A DNA stretch of 64,000 nucleotides from Nymphaea colorata (lineage: Eukaryota; Streptophyta; Magnoliopsida; Nymphaeales; Nymphaeaceae). Position numbers and translations under genes: made by a program. This document shows, piece by piece, positions 19,191-32,000 of this stretch (its first letter is position 1; the number at the start of each line of letters is the position of its first letter). The stretch is from positions 17,656,106-17,720,105 of the forward strand of contig NC_045141.1 in NCBI RefSeq assembly GCF_008831285.2, in the 5' to 3' direction. The notes beneath the pieces are model-generated. The model was given only the letters and a program-made list of their open reading frames with translations, did no database searches and was not told the DNA's origin.

Positions 19191-20706
19191 ATTAATTCTA
19201 TGCTCCCATGTGCACGATGCTTCGTGATTGTTAAAAATTAAAAATTTGCCGTTAAAATGCTACCACCACATGAGAATTAGCAACGGTTTATGAAGCAACA
19301 ACACTTGGTTAGTTCTTAACAATGATTTATGATGTATTTAGCAATAGTTTTTAATTTTTAACCATCCAAATGTTATATATATATATATATATGATACAAC
19401 TTTTAGCCCTGCCCTGCCTTGCATACAGAGAGTGATATATAAATATCCCTTGAATTATCTTCATGAAAATCATCCAGGCAGAAAGGTATATATCACGAAC
19501 GTAGAAAGTTAGCGGTGTCTTGACTTCACAGAAAAACACAGCATGTTCGCAGACGGTTCTGATTCAAAAAGTAGTCATTGCAGCTAAAATAATATTTACA
19601 GATCAAAATGAGAAAAAGAAGAACAAGAATAAGAGCTGAGAGATTGCACCGGTAGCTCTGACTGCCGTGTTTATCAACGTCCTCCACCTCCTTTTCTCCC
19701 CCGCCCCCCACCAGTGCCTTCAAATCGTTCGCCTTCTCCATTCTTTGCCAGCAGCACCATAGAATGCCGGCTGTTATAGTTGCATCCTTGTAGGCAGTAG
19801 TTACACGCATTTGTTTGGTGATCATTTCGTTATAACCTCTTCCCTTGCCCAATGCGTTTCTATCCGGTATCCGGTTTCTATGCTAGAGTGTTACGACGAA
19901 AAGACCTATTGAAGAAAATTTTTTGAGAAGATAAAAATGAAAATAAAAAAGTAAAAAAACTGTAAATAAAAATACCTTTTTAATAAATTACAAATTTTTT
20001 TTAAAGTTTAAGAGTCATAAAAATACAAAATATAAAAATTGTCTTACATATATATATATATATATATAATCCTCGATATTTATTTTGTGGGGACATTTCG
20101 AAAATATTGCAATATCTTGCCAATGTGATCAGCTATCACCAAAACGCCAACAATATCAAAATATTTTAACAGATATCGGTGAAATTTGGAATCGATGCAA
20201 TGCAGAACCCCAGTATAATAAGCCTGGCCCGAGACTGCTAAGAAAGGCAGATCCAGGGTTAGCTTGTATAACAGAAAGCTGATCTTAGGCCCCTTGATCC
20301 CTTGTTTGAGAAATTACCTGAATTTTAATAAATATCATTGTGCCTCGTGCATGAAGTTTGTGAAACATAACGCCATGTTCCTACTAAAAAAACTGGTTTT
20401 TCTGAGTTAGTTTTGACAAAGGCAAGCAAACTGCAAGGAAGAAAAACAAAGTTTTCTTCCCTTTTATCAAAAAATTTCTCCTAGAATTTTTCCTAGCTTG
20501 ATTTGATGCTACACTAAATATGCTCTCCATCTTCCTTGTTACATATAAACTCCTCCTTGTTTATGCGCAGAACCATAAATTTTTCATGAAGAAGACAAAA
20601 TTAAAGTTTCTAAATTTTATCTAAGGCTGAAATATCATTTTTCTAAATTTTTATATAAAACAAGTAAACTTTTCTAAAATTTACATGTATTTTTTTTTTT
20701 AAAATT

Positions 20707-20755
20707 GAGGTGGAGCCGGAGCCCATGCAGGGTCCCTACCTTGGCTCCACCCCTG
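20707..20755. mobile_element. End fragment of a CAGGGG-type MITE
   Basis: The stretch ending cttggctccacccctg matches the right end of the element at 57807-57966. The left part is too diverged to delimit. Confidence 0.45.
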
Positions 20756-20828
20756 CTCCTATGCACAATCAAACTTATTAAAAATTATATAATTAGATAT
20801 GGACACATACATGCATATATATGTATGT

Positions 20829-20964
20829 TTTCAAGAAGACGGTGTTCCCTTAATTATTTGTTGGTAATCTTTATTACAAACCAGCGAAATTTTTTCTCAT
20901 TGTTTTGAACAAATCCAGTCAAGTTAAACCATAATTGTGCCACCAACTAAAGTGACCCAATTTA
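20829..20964. repeat. Dispersed direct repeat, copy 2
   Basis: Nearly identical to 5818-5953 in the same orientation (ttcaagaag to gacccaattta), differing by a few substitutions and single-base indels. Copy 2 is preceded by atgcatatatatgtatg. Confidence 0.8.
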
Positions 20965-21952
20965 AATCTGATCTGAGGTCATACAAACGGTCTTATTAAT
21001 TCAATAACATTCTAAAATGTGCCTGAATTGATTTATCTGGAATACGGTCAGCTCCGCTTGTTCAGAAATAAACTTTTATATTTATTACTAACAAACAAAA
21101 ACCTATGCAAAAAATTATCTAAAAGACGTAACATATAGAAAAAGACACTTAGGATATCCAATCGAATCAACAAAATGTGTAACTGGTACATAAAAGAATA
21201 TGATGGATTTGAACTTGATCAATTGATTGACTTTCAGAAGGATTCAAACAATCTTTTGACGGTATATTGGTTTGGGTTCAAAGGAACCATAATCTTAAAA
21301 GAAAGGCCGCTTGTAGACGTGACCACGTGAATTGAACTCAAAAGAATTGTGAACGTCGAACTGGTCGTATCCCTTGCAAAGTTGATAGTTTCGGATCACA
21401 TTCCACCAACTGCAATTGCTTCTATCGAGCGCACAAGAATTAAAATTAGCTTCACACTTGCGGTGTCGAGTGTGACGTGATAAATTAACTCTGAGAAGAA
21501 CTTGTGACGCGCACCCCGCTTCATTAATCATTATCAATCAAATGCAATCAAGTTCATGAACCGTAACGCAATTGAGTCACATATATAGAAGGAACTAATC
21601 AATAAGGTGTGCCACCGTCTGTCTATGCAGGTCTCAAACATTTTCTCGCTTGGAATAACAAGATTCATAATCACACAATTCAGAAGAAATTCAAAAAATT
21701 TCAGGGACAACAAATACAAGGAATAAGAAAAGTATGGTAGCAAAATATTGGTTAGAATTGTCCACTCTTGTTCCTAACAGCCAAAAGCTAATGGTAACGC
21801 AAAAAATGTGGCCAGATATTCAGAAATCCTTCCCAAGAGAATCACAGCAACACCAACCTTTTCACCCCAAAGCACCTATACAATAGGTCAGCTCCATACA
21901 TACCCTACCGTAATGCTCAGTTTCCTTTTCACAGCCTTGCAAGCAATGTTTC

Positions 21953-24900
21953 TTAGGTTTCTAATACTTTTTTCCATATCAGGTAATTGCATTTTCTTCT
22001 TTTTTCACCACTACCAGGATATGCCGTTGCCTTTTCAACCAAAACAATTGCGTCTTTGTCAATTGTATATTCAACATCAATGCCTTCCAAGATCAAGTGA
22101 TAAACAACATCTTCATGCGAACTCCCTACTGACCTGAAAGTTTGACCTACCATGGGTTCATGGTCGTTCTCATCTCTCTCTTTGTTGTTACAAGTAGGAA
22201 CAACACAACAATGTGGCCTGCTTCTTTGTGACATTGAACGAATGTCCCATGAAAGTATCTGACTGATCAACCTCTGGAATTCAGAGGGAGATGCATAAAA
22301 TGATTCTTTCCCCTGAGAAGAAGAAAAAAAGTTAAACAGCAAGTTCACTATACAAATCTTTAAACAAGAGGACCACCCAATGTTTCTTCAAAGAAAAAGG
22401 CAATGGAAGACAAGAATGAATAAGATTACATTTTGCACAGTCTAAGTGTGACCCCTAAGAGGCTGTATCATTATACAAGGAAGGACAAAGAATAGTGACT
22501 TCCAGAAAATTTTCTCAAGATCAAAGAATGAAAGAGCACCATAGTCAAACAAGAAATCTCAAATCACAGAAAGTGATTTTCCCTAAGGTCCAATACTGCA
22601 AAATATGGTTGACCTTACTTTTGGCTAATGGCCAGAAATCAACAGCGTCAGCAACTAATATAGTGATACGGAGAAATAATGACCTGTAGAAGGAGATCTA
22701 TTCACTGTTTGAATGTGAAGCACAAAAAATCTTGTGCCCACTGACTTCATGAGATCTAAGAATCAGTAAAGAGAAAGAGAGAGGAGCACCATTGTCATCC
22801 AACAAGTAGTAAGACTGTCATAGAAGGCCATGGAGAAATTCACCCTTGTCACTGCTAATGGACTCGCCTCTCCATCCTGAAAAGAAAGGCTTCTCATGAT
22901 GGTTGACTAGAGACAAAAACAACCGCACCAGCACAAGAGAGAGAGAGAGAGAGAAAGAAATGTTTCAAATTTCCAATTAGCAACGTAACGAAGGACATAC
23001 CATAACCCAATCTGGTATACTTGCTTCAGGGACGTCATCAGAATATGGTAGATAAGGTTTGATATCAAGTACCGGCTGTTGACAACATGTGAGAGAACAT
23101 CAGACAGCCATCTTTACGTCAAGTAATTCAGTTCAGCTACAAAATGAGAAGCAAACATAAAGGTGTCCATGTCTCATGAAATAGTAGGCCCTAATGCTAA
23201 ATAAGAGAATCTTACCGTACCATCAACCAAATCAATGCCTGAAAGCAGGACCATACGCCCATTCACATCTTCAATCTGAAATACCAACATGTTCATGTTT
23301 CATCAAAACATAAAGTTATTCAGCACATTTACAAATGTCAAACAAAAAGTTCAATTTTTTTCGGCATTTGCAAAATGAAAATAGTGATATCTCTTTCACA
23401 AAATCCACTAAAAAAGCATGAGATAAAGGATTAAGATTGCTATAATTTTGTATCCTCAAGTTATTATGACATTATTTGTCCAACTTATCATTTAGTGACA
23501 ACAGTTTGCACATATTGCTCATTCAAGTGTGTTCTATAAATCCTTTCAATGGCTTACATAAGAGGGCGTTTGATGGTCTCAGTCTTGAAATCCTGAGAAT
23601 GTGAGAACTGTGGATTTAAGATCAGGCCCTCCCCTCTCCGATCTTTAATCCAACCTTTTTCAATGCAAAGAACAAGGATCTTAAATGTGGATCTTACCTA
23701 AGATCCTTAATTTGATGATTTGATCTAACCATGGATCTTTTTCCATATCAGCAAAAGCATGCCATATCAGATCCACATCAGTTCCATGGATTTCAAATCC
23801 GAAGTAATCAAATGCTCCCTAAAAGATAAAAAGCCAAAACACAAATTTATCCTCAATCAACTTATACTAGCCCATTTGGATGATACTGAATATTTGAAAC
23901 CATGTAATGCCTGGATCTAGCATCCAAACTAGTTTAAGAGAAATGGCTTTAATGCTAAAAACGAGGTCAAAAGAGATAGTCCCTTAAAATTATAGATAAG
24001 ATAAAGACTGACTTATACCTATACAGCCCCTATTAGAGAGAGAGAGTGATGCAGTGTGGTTTAGTGACAGATTGGATCCAGTTAGGCTTTAGATTTGGCT
24101 TTATTTAGAATTCATGTTATTTTGGATTTGGACCCTTTTTATTAGTGGATCTGAGATCTAATTCGGATTTAGGGTTCAAACCTCTTAAAAAGGCCCTTTT
24201 TTTTTGGACTAATTTGATGATGGAAAAAATCCTAATTCCCTTTTGTTATTGAATTTCCCCTCTTGTCATGTGCTTGCCCTTTCATTCTTTTCTTTTTGGT
24301 GCTTTTACTGTGGGAATTACAGTGAGGAACTCTAATCACTGGACAAGAGAGAGAGAGAGAGAGAGAGAGACCTTTGCAAGAGTAAGACCAATAGGGCAAG
24401 GACGATGTGGTGACCTTGTTGCAAAAACTCCCACTTTACCACCATCAAGTCTCGGAACTCTTACCTGAACGATCGCAGAAGATTAGACATACTAAGCTAT
24501 GAAAATTCGTTGATTTAAGATCTAAGAATGGAAGACAAACCTTTGCTTTTAACTTCATACTGGATGAAGTCTCCCATAACCTTTCCAGGTCTGTATTCAA
24601 ATGAAATATATAAAGGATCCAGCAATGGGAGTATCCTGAAAGGCCTTCAAGAGCTTCAGTAGGCACATGAGTTTCCAAAACCAAACATGCCCTTGCTAAA
24701 GGTACAAGTAGTGGCTGCCGTGGTGTTCCATTTCTACCGTGAAGAAAATGATAGTCATGGAAAGAATAATGAGGGTCATCGTATGAAAAGCATGAACAGC
24801 CCCGCCAAGTTCATATTATACATCATAGAAAAAGACAGAGTACACACCCAAAAGACATGCCTCATGCTAGAGGAATCAAATGATCTTAAGGCTGAGTAAT

Positions 24901-26355
24901 AAAAACATGTCATTGACGTAATGCCAATTGCCAAATACCTGGTGGAAAAGCAAGACTCCACAACACCAATAGGTCTAAGTGGGTATGAAACTATCTCCGA
25001 CTTATTAGATCCATGCAGCATAACTGCTCTTCTTAATTCCTGTAAGGTTCAAATGTTGCATTGCCATCAAATTTATGCATAACGATCATTTTCTCTTAAG
25101 AAGAAAGGTTTTCTTCTTCAAGGCGTTAAGATTGAAACATCAGAAATGTCAGATCTTCTCATAGGGTCAGAAATAATTGCTCAAAGTCTAGAACCATTAT
25201 AAACACAAGCCTTGTCTGGTAGCCCTTTATTCTGGTTCCGCAAGCACATTTTCCTTCAGATTCAACTCTAGTCTATCTAGGAAGAACGGACGACTAGATC
25301 GAAGTGAAATAAATGGAACCCTTAATGACAAAAGCTGCATTCAGAAAATAAGACAAGTGATCTTTCATAAGCAACAGATCTTCCAACGCGAAACACTATC
25401 AACAAACTTTGGGCAACTGCTGTGTTATTCTCACATTTAAACAACACATAGTCCATCCATCAATATCATAAAATGCGATGCTAATTTCCCGAATCGATTT
25501 GACAATATAAGAACTTTATCCTCACTTCGTTGAGATTGACAAGCAGAATGGAAGTGATATCCGCTTAATCAATGTTGAATGTAAAACGCCACCAACGACT
25601 GCATCTCTACATGTTTGGCTTGCAAGTGTAGGACTGGTGATGGTGCATCAACCAGGAAATCTGATCCGGTGGTGTTGCACATTCGCCTATTGACCTAGTA
25701 AATGTACAACACTAGGGAACAAGTGTCCACTGTCAGATAGTCAAGATACTTCTATGGTACACTAATTAGGAACCTGTACAATCCTGATGATATTTCAGTA
25801 TGAACTGACCTCGCTTGAAAGTTCACCACATACTGTGTCCAGTGATTTGGGAGAAAAGAATTGTCAAAGAGAAGTTCGAGTAATTGTAGACTATTCGAAA
25901 GCAATAGCAGAATGACCGGAAGAACAAGGCCTATAGAAAAAGCAATTCATAACAGCAGAACTAAGTTCATGAATAGATTCCCGAATCAACCTGCTGCGCT
26001 CGAATCCGACCTCGCCTCTCGGCGGCGCATTTCCCCAATGCCGATTCCAAGGACTTCTGTAACTCCCGAACCCGGTTTTCCAACTCTCTATGCCTCTTCC
26101 ACCAGAGAAGAACTGCATATCGAAGAACAGAACAACAAGCGTAAACCCTAAGTTCCAATCGTTTAACTGCCCAACAGATAAGAAACAAGCTAAATGCTCA
26201 ATCACGAACTTTAGGGCTTCATTCAAATATTGAATTGAGAGAGAGAGAGAGAGAGAGAGTCTCCGACATGACAGAGACGCGGAGGCAGATAGCGCTGCAG
26301 CAGCGATGGCGATCATCGGCCACCACCATTTGGAACTTGCACAGCTACTGGCCAT
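21953..26355 (-). CDS. TrmO-like tRNA (t6A37) N6-methyltransferase, 392 aa
   Basis: Nine exons in transcript order: 26355-26268, 26112-25991, 25039-24939, 24733-24541, 24464-24372, 23275-23216, 23075-23001, 22876-22790 and 22312-21953 (TAA). They sum to 393 codons with no frame break. Residues 11-32 form a hydrophobic anchor (MIAIAAAALSASASLS, then FLLWWKR). A charged helix (about 35-70) precedes the TSAA/TrmO fold: YPLRPIGVVES, CFSTRNGTPRQP, LEGLSGYSHCWILYIFHLN, VRVPRLDGGKVGVFATRSPH, HRPCPIGLTLAKIE, LLSGIDLVDGTPVLDIKPYLPY. TrmO uses SAM to methylate the t6A base at tRNA position 37. The plant-specific C-terminus (SEFQRLISQILSWDIRS) follows. The weakest junction is the exon 1 donor (cat|gtcgga). 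Substrate is inferred from the family. Confidence 0.9.
23562..23819. mobile_element. Tourist-like MITE in intron 5 of the TrmO-like gene
   Basis: The left end gagggcgtttgat and the reverse complement of the right end, gggagcatttgat, form 13-bp terminal inverted repeats. They are flanked by TAA on both sides (23559-23561 and 23820-23822), the 3-bp target duplication of PIF/Harbinger MITEs. Diverged relatives with ggatctgagat-type interiors occur near 26845-27005 and 40725-40920. Confidence 0.7.
24346..24370. repeat. GA/CT microsatellite at a splice donor
   Basis: On the minus strand this is a CT run starting inside the GT donor of exon 5 (gcaaag|gtctctct). Confidence 0.9.
26237..26259. repeat. 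GA/CT microsatellite near the exon 1 donor
   Basis: A CT run on the minus strand, about 9 bp into intron 1 of the TrmO-like gene, next to the non-consensus donor gtcgga. Confidence 0.9.
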
Positions 26356-27804
26356 CAGTCACCGCCACCGCCTCCACCACCACGACACGCGCCGGAGTTC
26401 TCCCACTGCGTTTCGCGCGCGCGGCAAAAAGGAGACATTACATTACCCGGTGGTCCGGCAAATTACAGCTCCAAGATCACCACCGTCCGTTTTCATGAGC
26501 AACGGACAATACGGCAGAGTCCGACGCTCTTCAAACGGATATTTGCACGCAACCCGGATCATTTTAGGCTCGAAGTCCAAAATGTTGACCCGGATGAGAA
26601 AGAAACCAGATGTAAACGTGTTGGGTTCAAGTCCGCTGTCAGATCGAATTCCGAATCTGTCTATATGTATAGGAATGGGAGATCGAAATGGAAACGGGTC
26701 AGGTACAGAATTCTACCAAATCCAAGCTGATTACGCAATCTGGGATTCCATGCATGCTACCATATTGTTTAGTTTGCTTTTCAGTCCACATTTAGTTGAG
26801 TATAAACATAATTCTGATGTTTTTATTTTAAAAGATGCTAAGTTACGTTTGATAATTTCACATCTGCATTAAAAAGTGTGATTCTTAGTTTAAACATAGA
26901 TCTTAAATCTATGTTATCTGTTAAAAAAACTGTGGATCTAAGGTTGGATGAGAAGGAGGGACCAACCTTAAATCCACATATCTGAGATGCTAGTGACAAA
27001 ACCTTAGGCACATAAACAGTTTGGATTTGGGCAGCATTCAGACTTTACCAAATTCACTTTCATCTGATTTTGTGTAATCAAACTTAAACGCTTTAACAAA
27101 GCAGGGCTTAAATGCAAGTAGCATAGGATATGACATTTATATGTATTCCTCGGATATCAGACTCAGATCTAAATTCGGTTACAAGGCTGCGTACCACATC
27201 GAACTCAATGACCAGTTAAATACTAAAGAGATCCATTGATGTTTATTAAATTCGTAGTTTGGCCATAGTTTATGGACTTGGATCTCGTGTTGTGATCCAA
27301 ACCAGGTTAGGCGCTTGTGCCGAGGATTTCACGGCTGTTTTTGGGGAGTTGACTAAATGAAGTTTACAATTGTTTTTGTTACGTCTTTACAATTTTCTCC
27401 GAGTTGGTCTAGGAAGACGAGCAGTAATTCCGTCTTCTTGCGAGTCGCCGACGCTATTTGCATCTGTCATTCTTGGATCTATGATTCTGTTTATTCATGG
27501 ACTTGTTATTACTTGTCTGTATTTAATTTGTAGTTTACTTTTGCCATTTTTTTGATTTTTTTAGTCGATTGGTAGCTTTCTCCGCTAGAAAACACGGAGG
27601 CTTTGTGTTTTCCTTTTTCGTTTTTTCTCCCTTTTATTTTTTAGATTTTTCTTCCCCATCGCCCCGAACTTCTCGGTGGCACGTGAAGCGACCTCTCCAC
27701 GATAGCAGCATTTCCTTCTTCTCCTTTTATTCTTTTTCTTCTCTCTTCTCCCTTTTTTCTTCTTTGCTCAATGGAAATTGGGTGGTACAGTTTAAATCAC
27801 TGAG
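26356..27804. other. Divergent intergenic region and leader exon of the sugar transporter
   Basis: Between the TrmO-like gene (-) and the sugar-transporter gene (+). About 26845-27005 is a diverged MITE-type repeat (gtttgataatttc, ggatctaaggttgg). The pyrimidine-rich stretch from about 27560 looks like the 5' leader of the plus-strand gene and ends at a donor tgag|gtgaat at 27804/27805. The long plus-strand frame over TrmO exon 1 is an antisense shadow. Confidence 0.5.
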
Positions 27805-28970
27805 GTGAATGTCTTTCCTTATCTTCTGGAAATTTATATTGCTCTTTATAGATTTAGGATGTTCTAGTTACGAATGGTGCATTTCATGAGAGATTGGTGG
27901 AAGATTTAAGCATAATTTCTGTATCGGGTGGTTGTCTGTTTTGCTCGTTCGTCCTCGGAGTAATGGGATTCTTGTCGAAATTTAGGGTTTAGGGCTTCTG
28001 GTTCTACGATTTATTCACGTAGTTTTAGTTATATTGGTGAACGTAGATGGATGATAAATCCTGGAGGGTGCGTTTATCCGGTTGATTGGACTGATGTGCG
28101 GTCCTGACCTGCAGATATAAAAGAGCCGCGTCGATTGTAGTTGGAGCCGTCTAAGCTTTGGATTCTGGAAGATGTAGTAAATTGACAATAGGTGACCATA
28201 ATTGTAACTACATTTAGTTACTGAACATTGTGCATTATTTTCTTTTCATCCACTTTTGGGCCCTTATTGAATCTGATTTATTTGCGGGAGCTTGAATTTT
28301 CTTTATCTAATGGGGATTGTTCAATTTTGTTGTTTGGCGAAGATAGATGTATGAATTTGCTTCAAGTTGATATTATAAGGAGACAGGTGTTCTACGTTAT
28401 ATAATGGCACGAACTATGGTTTTAAAAGAAATATAAAAATGGCCGAAAAATTCTTGGTTGTCCGGACAAAAAGGCCTCTCATGGATGTTTTTTGATAAAT
28501 TTGACATTATATCTCGACTTTGTGAAGGCGTTCTAACTTTCTTAATGTTTACCATATGTTTTTTGTGTGCTTCCTATTTGTCTAAAGGTAGAAGACTTAG
28601 AATTGTAATGACAGAGAGAATTGTTTTATACGTCAATTAGTAAATGGGATATGTGCTGCATTTCTTATATTGTCGTGTTTGTGCATGTGGCCCTTTTTCC
28701 TTTTCTTTTATTAATTTGTTCATGGGAAACGTTCTCTAATGTGCTATCGACCTAAAATTGTTTTCAGGCTAACTGGGTATATTGTGCATGTTTAGTGACT
28801 TTCTAGATAATTCAGATATATGCACTTTTTACCTGGCTGTTATCTCTATAGTCTATTCTAAAAGTGTAATTCTCTGTTTTCATTTTTATCCTGAGAAACA
28901 TGTTCAAATATGTTATCCAATATAATCTTATAGAGTCTGTTATTTAATCTTTTTTCTTTTCTCCTCGCAG
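27805..28970 (+). promoter_or_regulatory. Leader intron of the UGNT1-like gene, with a telo-box
   Basis: Donor gtgaatg at 27805 and acceptor ctcctcgcag ending at 28970 define a 1.2-kb intron in the 5' leader, 32 bp before the start codon. About 180 bp in (near 27984) it holds tttagggtttaggg, two telo-box units as often seen near plant transcription starts. The exon border is inferred from consensus only. Confidence 0.5.
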
Positions 28971-29002
28971 GTTTTAGGTTGGTAGATTGTTAAGTGAACG
29001 CC

Positions 29003-32000
29003 ATGGATAATGTTGCTCCTGAAGTTAGTTCTTTCATGAGGTATTTTATGTGATTTTAATAAAGCACATATTGTTTAAAGGACACCCTATATATTCTGAT
29101 CATTCCAAGGAAGGTATACTTTTTCTGTTACCCGAGAACAGCATGGAGAAACTTCCATTTTGGTTTTTCCTTAACTTTGTTTGTGCCCTTTTCTCTCCCC
29201 AGGCAGTCAATTTTAGGACAAAAGCTTGCAAATTAGTTTCTCATGCATATCATTGTGTCCAATCTGCAATTCAGTGACAGCTTAGATAATAAGGTCATAG
29301 CACTTGTGCATTGTATCAGAACTTAAATGTTACTAGGACTGAAACCATCAATTAATAATTATAGTGTTTTAACTATTCCTTTCAGTTTCTCAAGCAAAAT
29401 GGAGCACAAAATGACGGTTACAAATTCCAATTGCTTAGAAGATGCATTTAGTTGAAGACTTGGTGATCTTCAAATATGGATAATATTATATATGATGAGG
29501 ATAGAAAAAAATCATGAACAACATGGTAAACTTTCCAAGAAGGCTAGAACAATTAAGCAGAAACTATTCTTGTGTACTGAGCATGATTATAATGGCTAGG
29601 ATTGAAGCTTGAGGATAATCTTGTAGGCCATTAGAGCAAAAAACTACATGAACAGCATAATATGTGTACCAACAAGCCCTGAAACACTTAAACGAATCTA
29701 TTCTTGAATGTTACTAAGTGCAGAAAGGCTGACTGAAGCTACACCTGTTAGACCTAGGGAAAGTTCTTCTATGTTAAATGTCGAAAGTGTGTGTTTTGAT
29801 TCTTCATTGGTTAATCTTATTGTTTTACAGTTTTCTATCACCTTGCAGAAATTTTCCTTTATGATTTCTCTACTACTCATTATCTGGTTCCTTTACGTAA
29901 CTTTTGACTTTATAAATTTTTCTAGGCTTGTAACGATTGACTCATCATGGGTTGCACAACCACATAACAGCTGACTTGCTATTTCTTATGTTGTCATTTA
30001 TTTTTTGGCCTGAGGTTATTTGTGGTCTGTTTTGTAGCTTGGCTGCGTCTGTGTCCTATGGCATTGCTTCAATGGCTATGGTCTTCATCAACAAGGCTGT
30101 TCTCATGGAATATGTGCACTCCATGACGCTTCTTACTCTCCAGGTGTGATTCATACTCCATAATAAAATGTGAAATCCATCTAATGTGCTCAATGTAAGT
30201 TTGCTTTAATTTTGTTTTAGCAACTGGCAACAACCTTGTTGATACACTTTGGTCGAGTGTACGGATACACCAAAGCCAGAGGTCTAGAGTCGAAGACTGC
30301 AAAGAAGCTTCTCCCACTTTCTCTGTTCTATAATGCAAATGTGGCATTTGCTTTAGCAAGTCTCAAAGGGGTTAATATTCCAATGTACATTGCTTTGAAA
30401 AGACTTACACCGCTGGCTGTATTGGTTGCTGGGGTTTTCACTGGAAAAGGGCATCCATCTGTTCAGGTAAAAATTCTAACTTGTTGCTGCTCTCTTTCAG
30501 CATATATGAAACACATGCAAATTTGTACAGATGCTCCTAAGTAATATCAGGATTTGAATTTTAATTCTCATGAAGTTACAAGTCAATAAGAAAAGGGACA
30601 CAAAGTCAGATGGTAGCATATCTTTGATACTTTATAGTGACTTTGATATACAGCTTTCTATTACAAAGTTGACACTTGAAAGTATGATGTATTCTGCTAT
30701 TTGGTTATACCTTATGCCATTTGGACCCATCCTTTCAGATTTTTTTTTTATCCCATACCAGTTGGTCTGCTGAATTTAGGGGAGTCTGGCTGATCATGAT
30801 ACCTGATGATGAGAGTAGCTGATAGCGAGTTCTGGTATTATTCATTTGTGAGCTGTATTATTCTTCGGATGAATATGGCTTTTCACCTAAATGGCAGCAA
30901 CCTGATTTGGTAGGAGAATCAGATTTAGCAACGCACCATCTTCACTAAGTTGGATGATGCTTGACTTACAGGAAATCCAAGGAATATGGTGATTGTTAAC
31001 TTGTTTTGACACCATTTAAGCTCAAATTGCAGTTTAAACTTTAAACTACCTGAAAGAAAGAGTATGCTGACCATGAGCTATTGAACGTAAAGTTTTTTAG
31101 ACCGTCTTAATCAAAAGATGGGCCTAGATGGTTTCGTAGGTGTGGAGCTTTTTTTTGCTCTAATGTATCAAATTTGGTCCTTTAATGAAAATTCCTTTAG
31201 TTTTAGTAATGAAAATTGGACAGTCACATGGATATGGGTGCACATGCGCATCCATATGTATTTATCCAGATGTATAGTTGCCGATGTCTTTGGGCAGTTT
31301 GAAAGTTAAAACAAACAATTATGACAACTAAATAATATAATATAATCAAGCTGATGCCCATGTTCGTTCAATGTTTTACACTATTTTCCTATTTAGGATA
31401 CATTAAGCTTAGGAAGAGAAAGCATTGCAAGGTGTGCTTTGGGGGTACTTGCACAGTCTGACCTTATTGAATTTAATAATATTTTGCATGTTTTGGTTTC
31501 ACAATCTCATCTTAGTCAACATAATAATTTTGACATGAAATGCAATTTACCGATGAATCCGTCTCTTGTGTATCTATATGTATTTTTGTCTTTAGATTGA
31601 TGTGCACTCTAGATGTGCTAGTGGTAAAGGAAACTTGATATGCCTGTTTATCAGTTATATTTGGATGAGCAAAACTTTGTTATTTTAAAATACTCTTAGT
31701 TGTGGTTGGATGTAAACTGGCAATATAATATCTAACGACTGAACATGGTGGTCATAGCTTATGTGATTCAGTCATTCCCTTTCTTGATTGAAAATGCTCA
31801 TTTTTGTTTTGCATGTATCCAAATCCGTTCTTGCTTTTGTTTTGTTGTTCAGGTTACTCTTTCAGTTCTCTTGATTGGTCTTGGAGTAATTATTGCGGCA
31901 TTAGGAGACTTTTCATTTGACTTGTTTGGGTACTCTATGGCTCTTTCTTCCGTCTTTTTCCAGGTTTGGTGGAACCAGCACACGCACATCTTCCCAATAC

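Noticed and set aside
26306-26872. 188-codon plus-strand frame over TrmO exon 1
   Set aside because: Antisense to a well-supported exon and running into repeat-like DNA; Arg/His/Ser-rich composition from GC-rich antisense.
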